From: Bimuria novae-zelandiae CBS 107.79
Taxonomy: Eukaryota > Ascomycota > Dothideomycetes > Pleosporales > Didymosphaeriaceae
NCBI GenBank assembly: GCA_010015655.1
Contig: ML976702.1
Span: 413,061 to 477,060 of the forward strand
Length of the DNA stretch: 64,000 bases
Reading direction: 5' to 3'
Positions 32,870 to 44,561 of this stretch are shown in pieces. Numbering within the stretch: position 1 is the first letter of the stretch; the number at the start of each line of letters is the position of its first letter. The notes beneath the pieces are model-generated. The model did not search any database. It was not told where the DNA came from and saw only the letters and a program-made list of their open reading frames with translations. Made by a program: the position numbers and the translations under genes.

Positions 32870-34726
32870 TTAGCACGGTCGCTTGATGTTGATGTTCTCT
32901 TTCTTCTGCCAGACGTCGGGCAACACCTTTACCAAGTTTGCTGCCGCTGCGAGACCTGGGTGCGCCTCGGGGGTACCTGATACCACCACTGGGACTCGAG
33001 CTGGAAGGTCGATTGTCGCTCGTCGCAGAACGGCCATTGCCGCCACACCGTAAGTGAGGAGGAACTTCCTCACGTTGTCTCGGAGAAGGCCCTGCAAGAC
33101 AAGGAAATGGCCCGGATACAGAGCATCGGCTGGGGTATTGCAAATGAGGACTACGCTGCGCCAGTACTCTGAAATGGGAATAGCAGGGAGCTTTCCTCCC
33201 GGTTTTTTGTGCGTAAGGGCTCCGTACCCGGCGCCAACTGCCGTCATGCGTTGGGCATACCGGTTCATGTTCGATTCGTCGTTGTGTATGTTGTCGAGGC
33301 CAAGGCCTGCGCGGTTTTTTCCCGTGTCGCCGCGGATGCCAAACATTACGGGGCAGATGCGGTGGAGCTTCGCCAGGAGGGTGTCGCTCATAGGAATGGA
33401 CCCGTTGCACATGTATTTCGGATCTAGGTACATACTGGCCGCGACGAGCGAGAGTTGCTGGATGATTCTCCCGTCTTCTTTGGACGCTTCGTTGTACCAC
33501 TGAGCAATCAGATTCTTCTCGAAACATATCCAGGCGTACAGGAGGAGCGCGGGATAATGCGCATCGGCATCGTTCGCTATCTGGTGCGACACCAGGAAAG
33601 GGCGTATGTCGATCTTAGGACCGTTTGCGTTTATCGCCTCGTCGAAGCATTCGGATCGTATTCTAGTAGCTACGACCTTGCTGTCCTTGACATCAATGGT
33701 AAGTTGGCCCATGCGCTTAACCATGTTACGTCGTATCTCGCCGATGAACTTTTTCAGCGGACTACCTGCAGCCTTGTGTGCTTCCAGTAATTGTTTCCGG
33801 AATTGTTTCATGTTGCGGTGAAGTGCAAGATACTTCTCGTGCACTCGGACGATATCGCGCGAAGGCGGCGAGGAAGCGGACTGCGTTGCTGCCGTGATGG
33901 GCGCTACCGGTGCCGCTGCCACTGCTGGTGCAGGTGAGGCTTGCGCGGGCAATGTGGGCTGCACTGGTCGAGCCGGAGGCGGCGGCGCTGCGGCCACTTC
34001 CTTTGCCTTCCGCTCGTCCTGCTCCTGTTTCCTTTGAGCTGTCTCTGCTCGCTCCTTTTCGGCCCGAACCCTTTCTTCTGCTTCTTGCTGTTTCCTTTGA
34101 TTCTCGGCGGCTTCCCTAGCAATCTGTTCCTCGCGCAGCTTTGCTTCCAATTCGCGTTGTCGAGCCTCCGCTTGTTCCTTCTGTTTTTGTACCTTCAAGC
34201 GCTGAACCTCCTTCTCTTGCGCGGCGCGTCTACGCATATCTTCCGTTTCTTCCTCCAACTTGAGTCGCTCAATCTCGAGACCGCAATCTTCGTTCACCCG
34301 ATAGCGCTCTGCCGCAGCCTTTGCAACCTGTGCCCGGTAAAGTCTGGCGCGCTCGGCCTCCTCTTCATCCAGCTTCTTGCGATACTCTCGCTCGGAACGG
34401 CCGAGCATTTCTTCATAATCAGACGTGATCGGCCGTGAGGGGCTTTCGTAGTTAAAGGGTTTGACTTGGGGTGTGACGACGCCATTGCTGCGTGGTGATT
34501 TTCGTGCAGGAGAGTGCCGTGAGGGAGAGCTTATATTGCTTGAAGACAAGGAGAACGTAGAATTCATGCTGGCGGATGACGCGTCCGATCGGGGGGGCAT
34601 TGCGGGGGCGTGTTGACTTCGGATCGAGAGCTTCGCGTGTCTATAGACGCGGTTGGTTCGCGTTTCAAGGGCAGAGGCCAGCGGAGCGGAAGAATCTGTT
34701 GGCCGAAAAAGGCCAAGAGCATTCAC
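32870..34726 (-). CDS. GLE1: mRNA export factor GLE1 (nucleoporin)
   Basis: A single exon of 618 codons; a TGA lies directly before the ATG in frame, so the start is fixed. The N-terminal 110 residues are Ser/Pro-rich and disordered. Residues of about 125-250 form a long Glu/Arg/Lys coiled coil; a Pro/Ala linker follows; the C-terminal 300 residues are the GLE1-like helical domain (FIGEIRRNMVKRMGQLT, HAHYPALL-like segment, CPVMFGI, YWRSVVLICNTPADALYPGH). GLE1 sits on the cytoplasmic face of the nuclear pore and, with inositol hexakisphosphate, activates the DEAD-box ATPase Dbp5. Length is normal for Pezizomycotina. Confidence 0.92.
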   Translation of the reverse strand: MNALGLFRPTDSSAPLASALETRTNRVYRHAKLSIRSQHAPAMPPRSDASSASMNSTFSLSSSNISSPSRHSPARKSPRSNGVVTPQVKPFNYESPSRPITSDYEEMLGRSEREYRKKLDEEEAERARLYRAQVAKAAAERYRVNEDCGLEIERLKLEEETEDMRRRAAQEKEVQRLKVQKQKEQAEARQRELEAKLREEQIAREAAENQRKQQEAEERVRAEKERAETAQRKQEQDERKAKEVAAAPPPPARPVQPTLPAQASPAPAVAAAPVAPITAATQSASSPPSRDIVRVHEKYLALHRNMKQFRKQLLEAHKAAGSPLKKFIGEIRRNMVKRMGQLTIDVKDSKVVATRIRSECFDEAINANGPKIDIRPFLVSHQIANDADAHYPALLLYAWICFEKNLIAQWYNEASKEDGRIIQQLSLVAASMYLDPKYMCNGSIPMSDTLLAKLHRICPVMFGIRGDTGKNRAGLGLDNIHNDESNMNRYAQRMTAVGAGYGALTHKKPGGKLPAIPISEYWRSVVLICNTPADALYPGHFLVLQGLLRDNVRKFLLTYGVAAMAVLRRATIDLPARVPVVVSGTPEAHPGLAAAANLVKVLPDVWQKKENINIKRPC

Positions 34727-36270
34727 GTGATCTACCCCAGACTTGAACCCATGGCTATTGCTTGGCGGATGTGAACCAATGCACCAGGGAGCACCAATCT
34801 CAACCCAAGGGTAATCATATGGTCACAGTCAGCGGCATGTAGATTTTGGCACATTCTTGGGTTTGTAGGAGCGCACACTACACAAAACGAATCTGAGCCA
34901 GCGGTCGCATCGTGAGACGAATCGCCACAGGGCAGCTCGAGACGAGTCGGGCCAGCTTCAGAACCATGAAGACGGCACGGCTGCGCTAGGGAGGAAGCCG
35001 CCGCCCCTTGTAAATAACGAATTCCTCTTTAGGATCCACGCAAGTACAACGCTTTGACACAACCGCCCAAAAAGAAGATGAGATTCCCATCATGAATTCC
35101 AGGATGCGAGTGCCTCGCCGGGGAAACACGGGGGTGGGACGAGCTCGTGCAACGCAGCGTGGCACAGTCAATCAGCTCAGCATCTGGCAGTTATAAGTAT
35201 GCCTTGTGCGACCCCCAACCAGCACTCAGCACTCGTAAGCAGCCCCGATTGCTGATCTCCGCACTGGGGGTTGACTTGCAGCTGCGAGGCATTGTACATA
35301 CTGAACAACGTGTCCATCCGAAGTTGCCGCGTTCCTCTGAGGCTCCGAGGCTCTTGCCGCTGGCTCTTCCAGGGAACTGACTAGCTGAAACACTGTGAAT
35401 ATCGTCTCGTGTGCTTCACCACACATTCTCAAACCGAACGCGGCGCGCATCAGTCAGCTGCAGAAACACGCCTTATCTTATAAGCCTCGCGGCCTCAGAG
35501 ACATCAGCACATTTGCGCGCTGCTCTCCTTTGCACGCCCGTAGCCCCCAGTGACGTACGCCGGAAAGTGGGTCGAGGTTCGTTTGCGGACTCGCTGAGGG
35601 CTAGCCGATCGTTTCCTTAGGTGCTTGCTGCGCACGCCCATCCGTCTCTCGTTCGCACTCTGACGTCTGCCCTCCTCCGTCCTTGAAGTCTTTCTCTGGC
35701 GAGTTCAGCTGTCTTGATCGCTCCTGCCCTCCCTCCTTCGCGCACTCCCTCCTGCCCTTTGGAACACCCACCAGCCCGCTCCAGGGAAAGTACCACGCAG
35801 TCCGCTCCTAGGGACAGAACACTCTCTACGCCCGCCCCTGTACGCCTGCTATCACGCACTTGACTCTGCAACATTTAAGCCCGCCGCTCGCAATACCGCT
35901 TGAAGCATCGATTCATCCAGCATCATCTTGAACTGTGTCCGCGCAGCTCCTTTCGCACGCAGTGTGAGTCTTTCATCCTCCCACCCCGCCAGCTCCCCAG
36001 GCATCCAGCGTCCCGCTGTTCTGCGCCAACGAGCCAACCACGGGCCCCCGCTCTGTTTGCTTCACCTCTACCTGCGCATGGCGCCCTGCGACGCCGCGCC
36101 AAACTCCGCGTCTGCATTGCAGTGCTGACACACGCCAGATCTCCCGTCGATAGACTTTTCCGTCGCCTCGACTTCTCGCTATCTCTCCGAGTCGATCGTC
36201 GCCCTAGTGCACAGCACTTATCAAACCTGCAGGCACAGGCTGTGAACGACCTTCACACACCGTCCTCACC
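34727..36270. promoter_or_regulatory. 1.5-kb divergent promoter region between GLE1 and SSD1
   Basis: A CACGTG hexamer lies just upstream of the GLE1 start. The SSD1 side (about 35,620-36,270) is strongly pyrimidine-rich on the + strand, as in promoters and leaders of well expressed fungal genes. No coding similarity. A sequence resembling tRNA A and B boxes near 34,730-34,800 does not fold as a tRNA. Confidence 0.45.
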
Positions 36271-39200
36271 ATGGATCAACAAGGCCAGCAAGGCCCCATG
36301 AACCCCAATGGCCGTCGTCTGCACATCGCTCATCGACGTAGCCCGTCTGAGCTGACGCCGCTGATGAGTGCGTCTACCCGCTCCTTCCCTGATATTCCCG
36401 TGCCCATGCTGACAGCCCGACAGTGGAACAGCTTGCCATCGCCCAGCAGATTGAGGTCTTACAGCAGCAGCAGCAACAGATTGCTGCAACTCACCAACAG
36501 TATGTTAACATGGGTATGATTCAGCCGCAGCAGCACCTGCCCGGCAACTTCCAGATGCAGGGCCAGATGTCCAACGTTTCTCCAAACCCAAATCAGTTCC
36601 AATTTGCCCAACAGGTGCCCCAGCAGCATCTCGCCGTACCCATGAACCCTCCCTCGCAGCCATCTGCCCACCGCCGCAACCAGTCGGCCTTGCCCAACGT
36701 CATGGGCGGGCCCCCTCCTGCGCCTTCGTCGGGCGCCTCCGGCTTTGGCGAATACGGTGGACAACAACAGGGAAACCAAAGCAGGGAGAACGTCAACCCA
36801 CGCGGTCGAGGTGGCGGTGGTGCCGGTTCGGGACATACTCGTCGACACTCCTTAGCCCTGCCCGAAGCGAAGAAGGCTGCCGAGCTGGCCGAACAGAAGA
36901 GAAAGACTTCTGGTTTCCAGTTCCCCATCCCTACTTCCGCCGGTGGGTCTGGCAACCGCGATGCAAGTCCCGGAGGCAACACGCCTACTGAACAGTCCGC
37001 CGGTCGCGGTGGTCGTGGTGGACATGGTCGCAGCCAGAGCATGGCTGTCGGTCGCGGTGGTGGAAGCGCTGGCCGCGGCGGACCGGCCTTCTCCTTTCCC
37101 GCTGCCCCCGCTGGTGACACCAATAACAACAATGGTGCACAAAGCGGCCAGTCTGACTTCCAACGCCGTGGCAGTCAGGGGCACGGTAGAAACCAGTCCC
37201 GTAACTTCGAAGGAAACTGGAGGCAGCCTCAGCCGCAAGCTCAACAGCAGCCAGACCAGAACAACCCAGCCCAGACCATGGGCAATTTCAACATGAACCA
37301 GACAGCAAATGCCGCTCCTTTCCAGCCCGGTCACCGCACCCGGGGCTCAGTCAACCAATCTGTCGGTTCCATCGGAAACTTTCAGTACCCAGGCCAGCCG
37401 CAACTTATGCAGCTTCCCCAGGGCCAGGTATTACTTCAGCAGCAAATGCTGGGTGGTCAGGGCCTTAACCCGCTCCAGATCGCCCACCTGCAGGCACTCC
37501 AAGCTGCGCAAATGAACGGAGGAGGCTTTGGGGGCATTCCCGGCCAGCACGGCCAACCTCAGATGATGCAGCAGCAGCAACAACAGCGCAAGACGCTCTT
37601 CACTCCTTACCTACCTCAGGCGACCCTACCCGCCCTTCTCAGTGACGGCCAGCTTGTTGCTGGCATTCTTCGCGTCAACAAGAAGAACCGCAGTGATGCC
37701 TACGTCACCACCACTGACCTCGACGCTGACATCTTTATTTGTGGAAGTAAAGACAGGAACCGAGCACTCGAGGGTGACTTGGTTGCCGTTGAACTGCTGG
37801 ATGTTGACGAGGTGTGGGGACAGAAGCGCGAGAAAGAAGAGAAGAAGAAGCGTAAGGACAACGCGGGTCCTAGTGGGAGCAACATTGCTGTGAATGACGC
37901 TACTACTCAGCCCGAGACTAGCGGCGACGGCGGTATCCGGCGTCGTGGCAGTTTGCGTCAACGTCCTACGCAGAAGAAGAACGACGATGTTGAAGTTGAA
38001 GGTCAGAGCCTTCTTCTCATGGAGGAGGAAGAGATCAATGATGAGCAGAAGCCTCTTTATGCAGGCCACGTCGTTGCTGTCATTGAGCGAGTAGCCGGGC
38101 AGATGTTTTCTGGGTGAGTTGGATTGCTTACATGGATTGAATAACAGCTAATCTGGTAAGTACTTTGGGACTTTTGCGTCCAAGCAGCCAAGCTACCAAG
38201 GAGAAGCAAGAGGCTGAGCGTGCAGCCCGTGAGGGTGGCAACTCCCGCCCCCAGGAGAACCGTCAGCAAGACAAGCCGAAGATTGTATGGTTCAAGCCCA
38301 CCGACAAGCGTGTCCCGTTGATCGCTATCCCGACCGAACAAGCACCGCGTGACTTCGTTGAGAAGCATCAAGATTATGCAAACCGCATTTTTGTGGCCTG
38401 TATCAAGCGATGGCCTATTACCTCCTTGCATCCATTCGGAACGCTTGTAGAGCAGCTTGGTGAGATGGGTGACCTTAAGGTGGAAACCGATGCTCTTTTG
38501 CGGGACAACAACTTCGGTCCCGATGACTTCTCAGATGCTGTCATCAAGAATGTCGGATTCGAAGACTGGTCTGTGGCCAATGACGGAGATGCTGCGCTTG
38601 AAAACCGCCGCGACTTCCGCAGCGAGCAGACCTTCACGATTGACCCTAACGGGTCCAAGGAATTGGATGACGCAATTCACTTCAAGTACCTGGACGATGG
38701 CCGCGTTGAGATCGGCTTCCACGTTGCCGACGTAGCTCATTTTATTAAGGCGAACTCCCTCGTCGACCGTGAGGCGAAGAAACGTGGCACCGCTGTCTAC
38801 CTAATGAATCGTACCGTCAACATGCTTCCGCCGCGCCTGTCTCAGGAGATCTGTTGCTTGAGCCCCGGTGAGGAGCGCTACACTGTCAGTGTGGTGTTCA
38901 AGGTCGATCCGAACTCTGGGCGTGTCTACGAAGACGAGACTTGGATTGGCAAGTCCATCATCAAGAGCTCTGGCAAGCTATCGTACGAAGAAGTCGATGC
39001 TGTTATCAATGGCAACACTTCGGAGCTAACAGAAGACCGCGCCAAGGATATCAAGATGCTCCACCATGTCACGCAGAAGTTCCGGGAAGCCCGCTTTGGC
39101 GACCGTAGCACGGATATTCCATCTCTTCGCTTGATGCATCAGCTCGATGACGAGAATGTCCCAGTGGAAGCCAACATCTTCGACTCTTCTCCTTCGCACG

Positions 39201-40520
39201 AATGCATTGAGGAGCTAAGCCACATGACAAACGTTTTCGTTGCCAAGCAGATCATCGCGGGTCTCCCGGAGAAGGCTCTGCTTCGACGACAGGCACCGCC
39301 TAACCCTCGTCGTCTTCAGACGATCGCTGAGCGCATGAATGCCATTGGCTACTCGATCGACACCGCTAGCAGTGGTAGCGTGCAGAACAGCCTATTCCAG
39401 ATCGACGATGTTGACATCCGTAAGGGTCTTGAAACACTAGTCATCAAGTCAATGAACCGTGCCAAGTATATTGTGGCAGGAAAGCAGACAGAAGATCAAC
39501 GTGCTCATTATGCTCTGAACCTCCCTCTGTACACGCACTTCACGAACCCCTCCCGGCGGTATGCAGACATCATTGTTCACCGTCAGTTGGAGGCCGCTTT
39601 GTCCAACGGTGCTATTGACTTCACCGAAGACATCGAAGCTTTGGCAAAGACCGCTGAAATGTGCAATACCAAGAAGGATTCAGCTCATGCTGCTCAAGAG
39701 CAGAGCGTGCACATCGAGGCTTGCCGCAGCATGGACAAGACCCGCCAAGAACTGGGTGGCGATCTGATCAGCGAGGGCATCGTTCTCTGTGTTTACGAGT
39801 CGGCATTTGATGTCCTTATTCCGGAGTTTGGTTTCGAGAAGCGCGTCCACTGCGATCAATTGCCTTTGAAAAAGGCGGAATTCGACAAGAACAAGCGCCT
39901 TCTCGAGCTTTACTGGGAGAAGGGCGTCCCTTCTTCTGCGTACATTCCCGAAGATGAGAGGCCGAAGCACGGTTCCACTCGCGCTGCCCATGCAGCAGCA
40001 GCCGCTCGTGACGCAGAAGCCGCTAAGCAGCGTGCGAAGGAACAGGAAGAGGCTCAGCGTAGGCAAATGGACACTGGAGCTCGGGATGACGATGCACTGT
40101 TCGATGACGACGATGACGACGACTCGAGTGATCTTACGGGCGCCATGGCTGGTGTGTCACTGAATACCGGAGCAGACCGCCCCACACAGAGCATGCCTCC
40201 TTCTCCAACCAGGAACGGCCTTCAGTCTAGCCGTTTCGCTCCGCATCGCGTCAAGTCCGATTCGAAGTTGGCGAAGAGCGCTAACGAGTCTCCTGAAGCC
40301 AAGCTCACCAACAAGGAGAAGTACCTCAGCTGGTTCACTCTGCGCGAGGAGAACGGAGACTACATCCAGGATGTGCGGGAGATGACTCGTGTGCCAATCA
40401 TCCTTAAGACGGATTTGTCCAAGAGCCCTCCGTAAGTAAAGCCCCTTGTCAATGTTTTCATGATGCTAACCTTCCCGTAGATGCTTGACTATTCGGTCAC
40501 TGAACCCATACGCCCTCTAG
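36271..40520 (+). CDS. SSD1: Cell wall and translation regulator SSD1 (RNB-fold RNA-binding protein)
   Basis: Four exons: 36271-36367, 36424-38113, 38161-40431, 40481-40520; 4098 nt, 1365 residues. The N-terminus (RRLHIAHRRSPSELTPLM) is the conserved start of the family, followed by a polyglutamine run, Gly/Arg- and Gln/Asn-rich disordered sequence, two cold-shock-like domains and the RNB domain (FTIDPNGSKELDDAIH). In the active RNase II/Dis3 motif an Asp precedes IDDA; here it is Glu (KELDDA), in line with the known loss of nuclease activity in Ssd1. The tiny last exon gives the conserved ending CLTIRSLNPYAL. Ssd1 binds mRNAs for cell wall proteins, represses their translation and is controlled by the NDR kinase Cbk1; several H-x-[RK]-x-x-S/T-like sites lie in the N-terminal part (for example HTRRHS). 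Confidence 0.95.
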
Positions 40521-42251
40521 GAGCCTCGGACACGAGGTCTTCTCGTGTTACTTGACCAGCAACTCGCTCTTCATTCCAAGATGCTTGACTGATCGTCGAC
40601 TCCGGAACCCGCTGCGCCATGTGGTTCACAGATTGCTTTACCTCCATTTCTTATTCCATTGATCGGTTTTCACGCTGTTAGTTCTCAGGAGCGTTTGTGT
40701 AGAAGTAAATTGCATGGCACGAAGCATATTATCGCGAACGGAACGGGACGGAAGATGGGCAGATGGGTATTGTTTGGTGTGTGGGCAAAAGTAACGAGTT
40801 GAATATCTTAACTAAGTAGCGGTCTTGCGTGGCAGAGATTGGGATGGTATGGTATGTTAATGTTTGATGGAGATGCGACGGTGCCTATGGTAGAAGTCAA
40901 TATTGCCGTTATTCGTCCGTTATTCGTTTCAATATGCCTGAGCATCGCCTTGACTGGCCATTTATCCCTTCGACAGACTTTGTTTCAACTGCACGAGCCC
41001 CCTGGGAGGGCGGCCGTCCTGAACCGTTCGCGTGTTGCGTTGACAGACAACAGCACGCTCCGGCGGCTGATGAATTGTTTGTAGTTGCGCGGATTGGTCG
41101 TAACCCGTGAAACAGCAGAATGGGTGAAGCATGTTCCGCTGGAATTCACCTGTCCGGACGAAAGCACGGTAGCGTGTTTACCCGCTTGAAGCTGCAGAGT
41201 GGTTGCCGGAACTCGGGTAAGGAGGCTGGGTCATCACATGAGTTAGCGCGGTTTGGCGGACAGATCTGCGACCTTTTGTAAACCATTGGAACAGTTCCTG
41301 TCCCTGTCGGTACTTAGTTGCATGAGAAATGTGAGGCCTGAGGCAACCATTTGAGCCGACTGGCTGACGAGCGACTTCGCAGGGCGTTGTGACCGTGCGG
41401 GTCTCCTCCCCTCCAACACCACACACATACACAACGATCTCACGTCCTTCCATTATGACTTACTTGCTCCATGGTACGACTGTTTTGAGAAAAAGTATTG
41501 GAACATTGTTCGAGTTGCCGGTGCCTTGACACTGTTCGGATTATTATGGAGCGTTGGAGCGCGATGCGCGGCGACGCGTGCAGCCCTTCGGAAGCACACC
41601 AAGCCGCCACTTCATTGTGCCATGCGATACGAACATGAGCCCAGAGTGCTGTGGCTTGACCGGTAGCGCCCCCTCCGAGCAGCAAACTGGGCGCCATTGT
41701 GACTTGTATGGTTTCGGGTGAGGCCTAAGCGTCGCACCACCCAAGACTTGCTACACTTCGCGTGCCCGACAAGAAGGCCCCTCGCAAAAACGCGAACTCC
41801 ATCGGCGGCTGCCCCAGCGTTTCCAGGGCAGTCCTCGCAGACCAGAGTGGTCCATGGGCTAGGTAAAAAAGCTTGAATGGATACACATCCGGTAAGTGGA
41901 TCAAGCGTGGGCGGGATCACTGCAGTCCGTCACTTTCCCACGAGCTTCTTTCCGTCCTCCGAATTTGCTCTGGCGTCTCAGATGCAGCGCTCGAGTCGCA
42001 GGGAAGGCTATAAGGTCCATTGGCGCCCACCTTGTTTCCACACTCGTTTTCTGATAGTACATCAGCTAGCAGGCCTTCCATCCAGTACCCTTCTCTATAC
42101 CTAATACTCCTCACGTTCCTTCGCATTCTCTTCTCCGTCCCTGGTTGGACTCTAAGGAAATTTATAATTAATCAAAGCGAGTCTTTGCTGGTTCCTATTC
42201 ACCGCTAAACTTCACGACAACACAAACAAGAACAACACTTAATTCGACACG
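40521..42251. other. Intergenic region between SSD1 and the Rds1-like gene
   Basis: 1.7 kb with no recognisable gene, tRNA or repeat. It holds the 3' UTR of SSD1 and the promoter of the next gene. Small open stretches on both strands lack any motif. Confidence 0.5.
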
Positions 42252-43351
42252 ATGCCCAGCGTACGATCAATCATCACCGGCCTCATGGCCCTCGCTCCTC
42301 TCGCGGCCGCCGCTCCTCTCGCGGCCGCCGCTCCGAGTCGTATCATCGTTCGTCAAGAGCCTGCTGCAAGTTCTACCTCATCAGCTGCCCCAGCTGCTAG
42401 CAAATCAGCTGCTCCTGCTGCGTCACCGGCAGCGGCTCCAGGAGGTGGATTGACCGATGTTGACATCCTTCAATTGTAAGTTGGTTCACTCCCAATGGCA
42501 ACATAGCAACGAAGCTAACCAATACCAGTGCCCTCACCGCAGAGCACCTTGAGTCCGCGTTCTACCAGCAAGGCTTCGCCAAGTTCCCCATGAGCGACTT
42601 CACGGCTCTTGGTCTCAACGATGGACAGATCAAGTCTCTCATGGGCGTTGGAAAGACCGAGGCCACGCACGTTACCACTCTCCAAGCCGCCATCGCCGGC
42701 GCAGGAGCCAAGCCCGTCGAGCCCTGCCAGTACAACTTCGACGCAGCCCTCAAGGATGCGAAGACCATGGTCGCAACCGCACGCACCCTCGAAGCCATCG
42801 GTGTATCCGCCTACCTGGGCGCTGCTCCTCTTGTCAACTCTTCCGATGTCCTCACCGCCGCAGCTACCATTGTCACGGTCGAAGCCCGCCACCAGGCTTT
42901 CATCCGTACCGCCACCGGCGCTGAGCCCGTCCCCGCTGCCTTCGACACGCCCCTCGGCCCCCGCGCTGTCTTCACCCTCGCTGCAGCGCTCATCAAGTCC
43001 TGCCCCGAGGGCTCCAACCTGAACATCCAGCCGTTTCCGTCCATTTCGCTCCAGAACCCCGAGCAGGCCGCCGTCGGCTCCAACCTCAAGCTCGCCGACG
43101 CTGCCAACCCGTCCGGTGCCCAGTTCTGTGCCTTTGTCGCTCCGTAAGTTACTTCCCTCTTCCACTTGACTTTAATTGGGATGTTATACTAACGAAGATA
43201 CAGTGGCGGCAACCAGTTCTCCCAGATCACCGACGGCAACTGCGTGGTGCCCCAGAACCTCCAGGGCGAGGTCTACATGATGATCACCAAGTCAAAATCC
43301 GTTGCCGACGCCGAGGTGCTGGCCGGTCCCTCTGTCATCCAGCCCTCATAG
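42252..43351 (+). CDS. Secreted Rds1-like ferritin-fold stress protein
   Basis: Exons 42252-42475, 42529-43143, 43204-43351; 987 nt, 328 residues. The signal peptide (hydrophobic MALAPLAAAAPLAAAAP) is followed by a Ser/Ala-rich linker, then a ferritin-like domain that starts DVDILQFALTAEHLESAFY, a hallmark of the Ferritin_2 family to which Schizosaccharomyces Rds1 belongs. Fungal members are secreted or cell-surface proteins induced by stress or sporulation; metal binding has not been generally shown. The end of the signal peptide contains a perfect 18-bp tandem duplication (42294-42311 and 42312-42329), adding six residues (APLAAA). Confidence 0.85.
42294..42329 (+). repeat. 18-bp tandem duplication in a signal peptide
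   Basis: Two perfect copies of GCTCCTCTCGCGGCCGCC encode APLAAA twice. It keeps the frame and lengthens the hydrophobic core region. Confidence 0.95.
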
Positions 43352-44561
43352 ACGGGCTTCCCATCCCCCTTGATCAGCACGCCACCTTCTCACCCACCCA
43401 TCATGGTCAGCACATAATCTGTCTATTCTTCCTGCTGTTACATGATGGTTTTGAGCGAGCGTTGAAAAGGGCACAGAGCAAGAGCAAGACTGGAGGCGGC
43501 ACGGCCAAGGGACATTGTACGATCGCGCAAGATCTTCTTCACTACAGTCGTTGCAATATACAAGCGTTGATCTCAAGAAGTGTTTTTTTATTTTATTTTT
43601 TATAGTGTTGGTATTTATGTTTTTACACGTTTGTTTTAGGGTTTCTTTCTTTTTGTGGCGGGACGGATTGGATTAGATGTGGATGACTCCGAGAGAGTCG
43701 CGAAGCAGATACCCCAGCGTTGTGGTTTTCGCATAGCATAGCATGGTGTCTCGCATGGTTGGTAGACTCCTGGAGATGCAATTGGGAGATTGAGGGAAAT
43801 AGGCCTGAGGCTGATATTAGTTGAATTGATTTATGACTATCACATGTTTGGAGTTGAGATGGTGAGGCGGGTTGTGATGGTGAGGAGGCAGATGCATCTT
43901 CTAACGTGCGAAAACGTCCAGTGTTGAGGACGAAATGGTGGGGTGTGATGTGAAGCTGCGTTCGAACAGGAACTGTTTCGCGTGCACGCTCTGGCCCGAT
44001 GCGGTGGAGCTTGCGAGACAGAGACAGGTGTGTTATGTAATTAGCTGCATGTCGGACCGAGGGACCTTAGCGGTCGGATTTAGATAGATGCATGATTCTG
44101 TGGATTTTCTGCCCTTTGAACGCAGAATGCGCCTTTTACAGGAGGTTGTGTGGCGATTGCGCTTATACTTCCGATTGATGGAGACGGGGAGCGGGGAGCG
44201 ACGTCGTTCGTAGAGTAGCTTCTAGAGTTAGGCCATCTTTCGTTCCGTAGCTCGTAGATCTAGAGTTTGCCATCACATTAATACTTTAACGTCTGTGGCC
44301 TCTTTCCTTCGACAACCTCGTCATACCGCCATCTGCAGAGCCCTTTGTAAGCCCATTAGTCCGCCCCATCGCGTTGGCAGGCCGGCCGTATAATGTGGTA
44401 GGGCCAATAGGTTTTAAGGAGATATCATTTAGCTCCAATTCAAGGAAAAGTTGGGAAAATTGCCGCATTAGGCTTGGACGCTATTGGTGCACTCTCGTTT
44501 GCAAAGGCAGGAACGACAGCACAAATCTCGCGCCTGCGATCTCTAATTCCTACACTTGACA
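43352..44561. other. Intergenic region upstream of the MFS gene
   Basis: 1.2 kb without a recognisable gene. T-rich sequence after the Rds1-like gene (43,580-43,640) probably belongs to its 3' UTR/terminator. Nothing else could be named. Confidence 0.45.

Noticed and set aside
34727..34810. tRNA-like A and B boxes on the minus strand upstream of GLE1
   Set aside because: The boxes fit but neither the acceptor nor the T stem pairs, so no tRNA was called.
36593..37334. Long minus-strand frames inside SSD1
   Set aside because: Antisense shadows of the GC-rich, low-complexity N-terminal part of SSD1.
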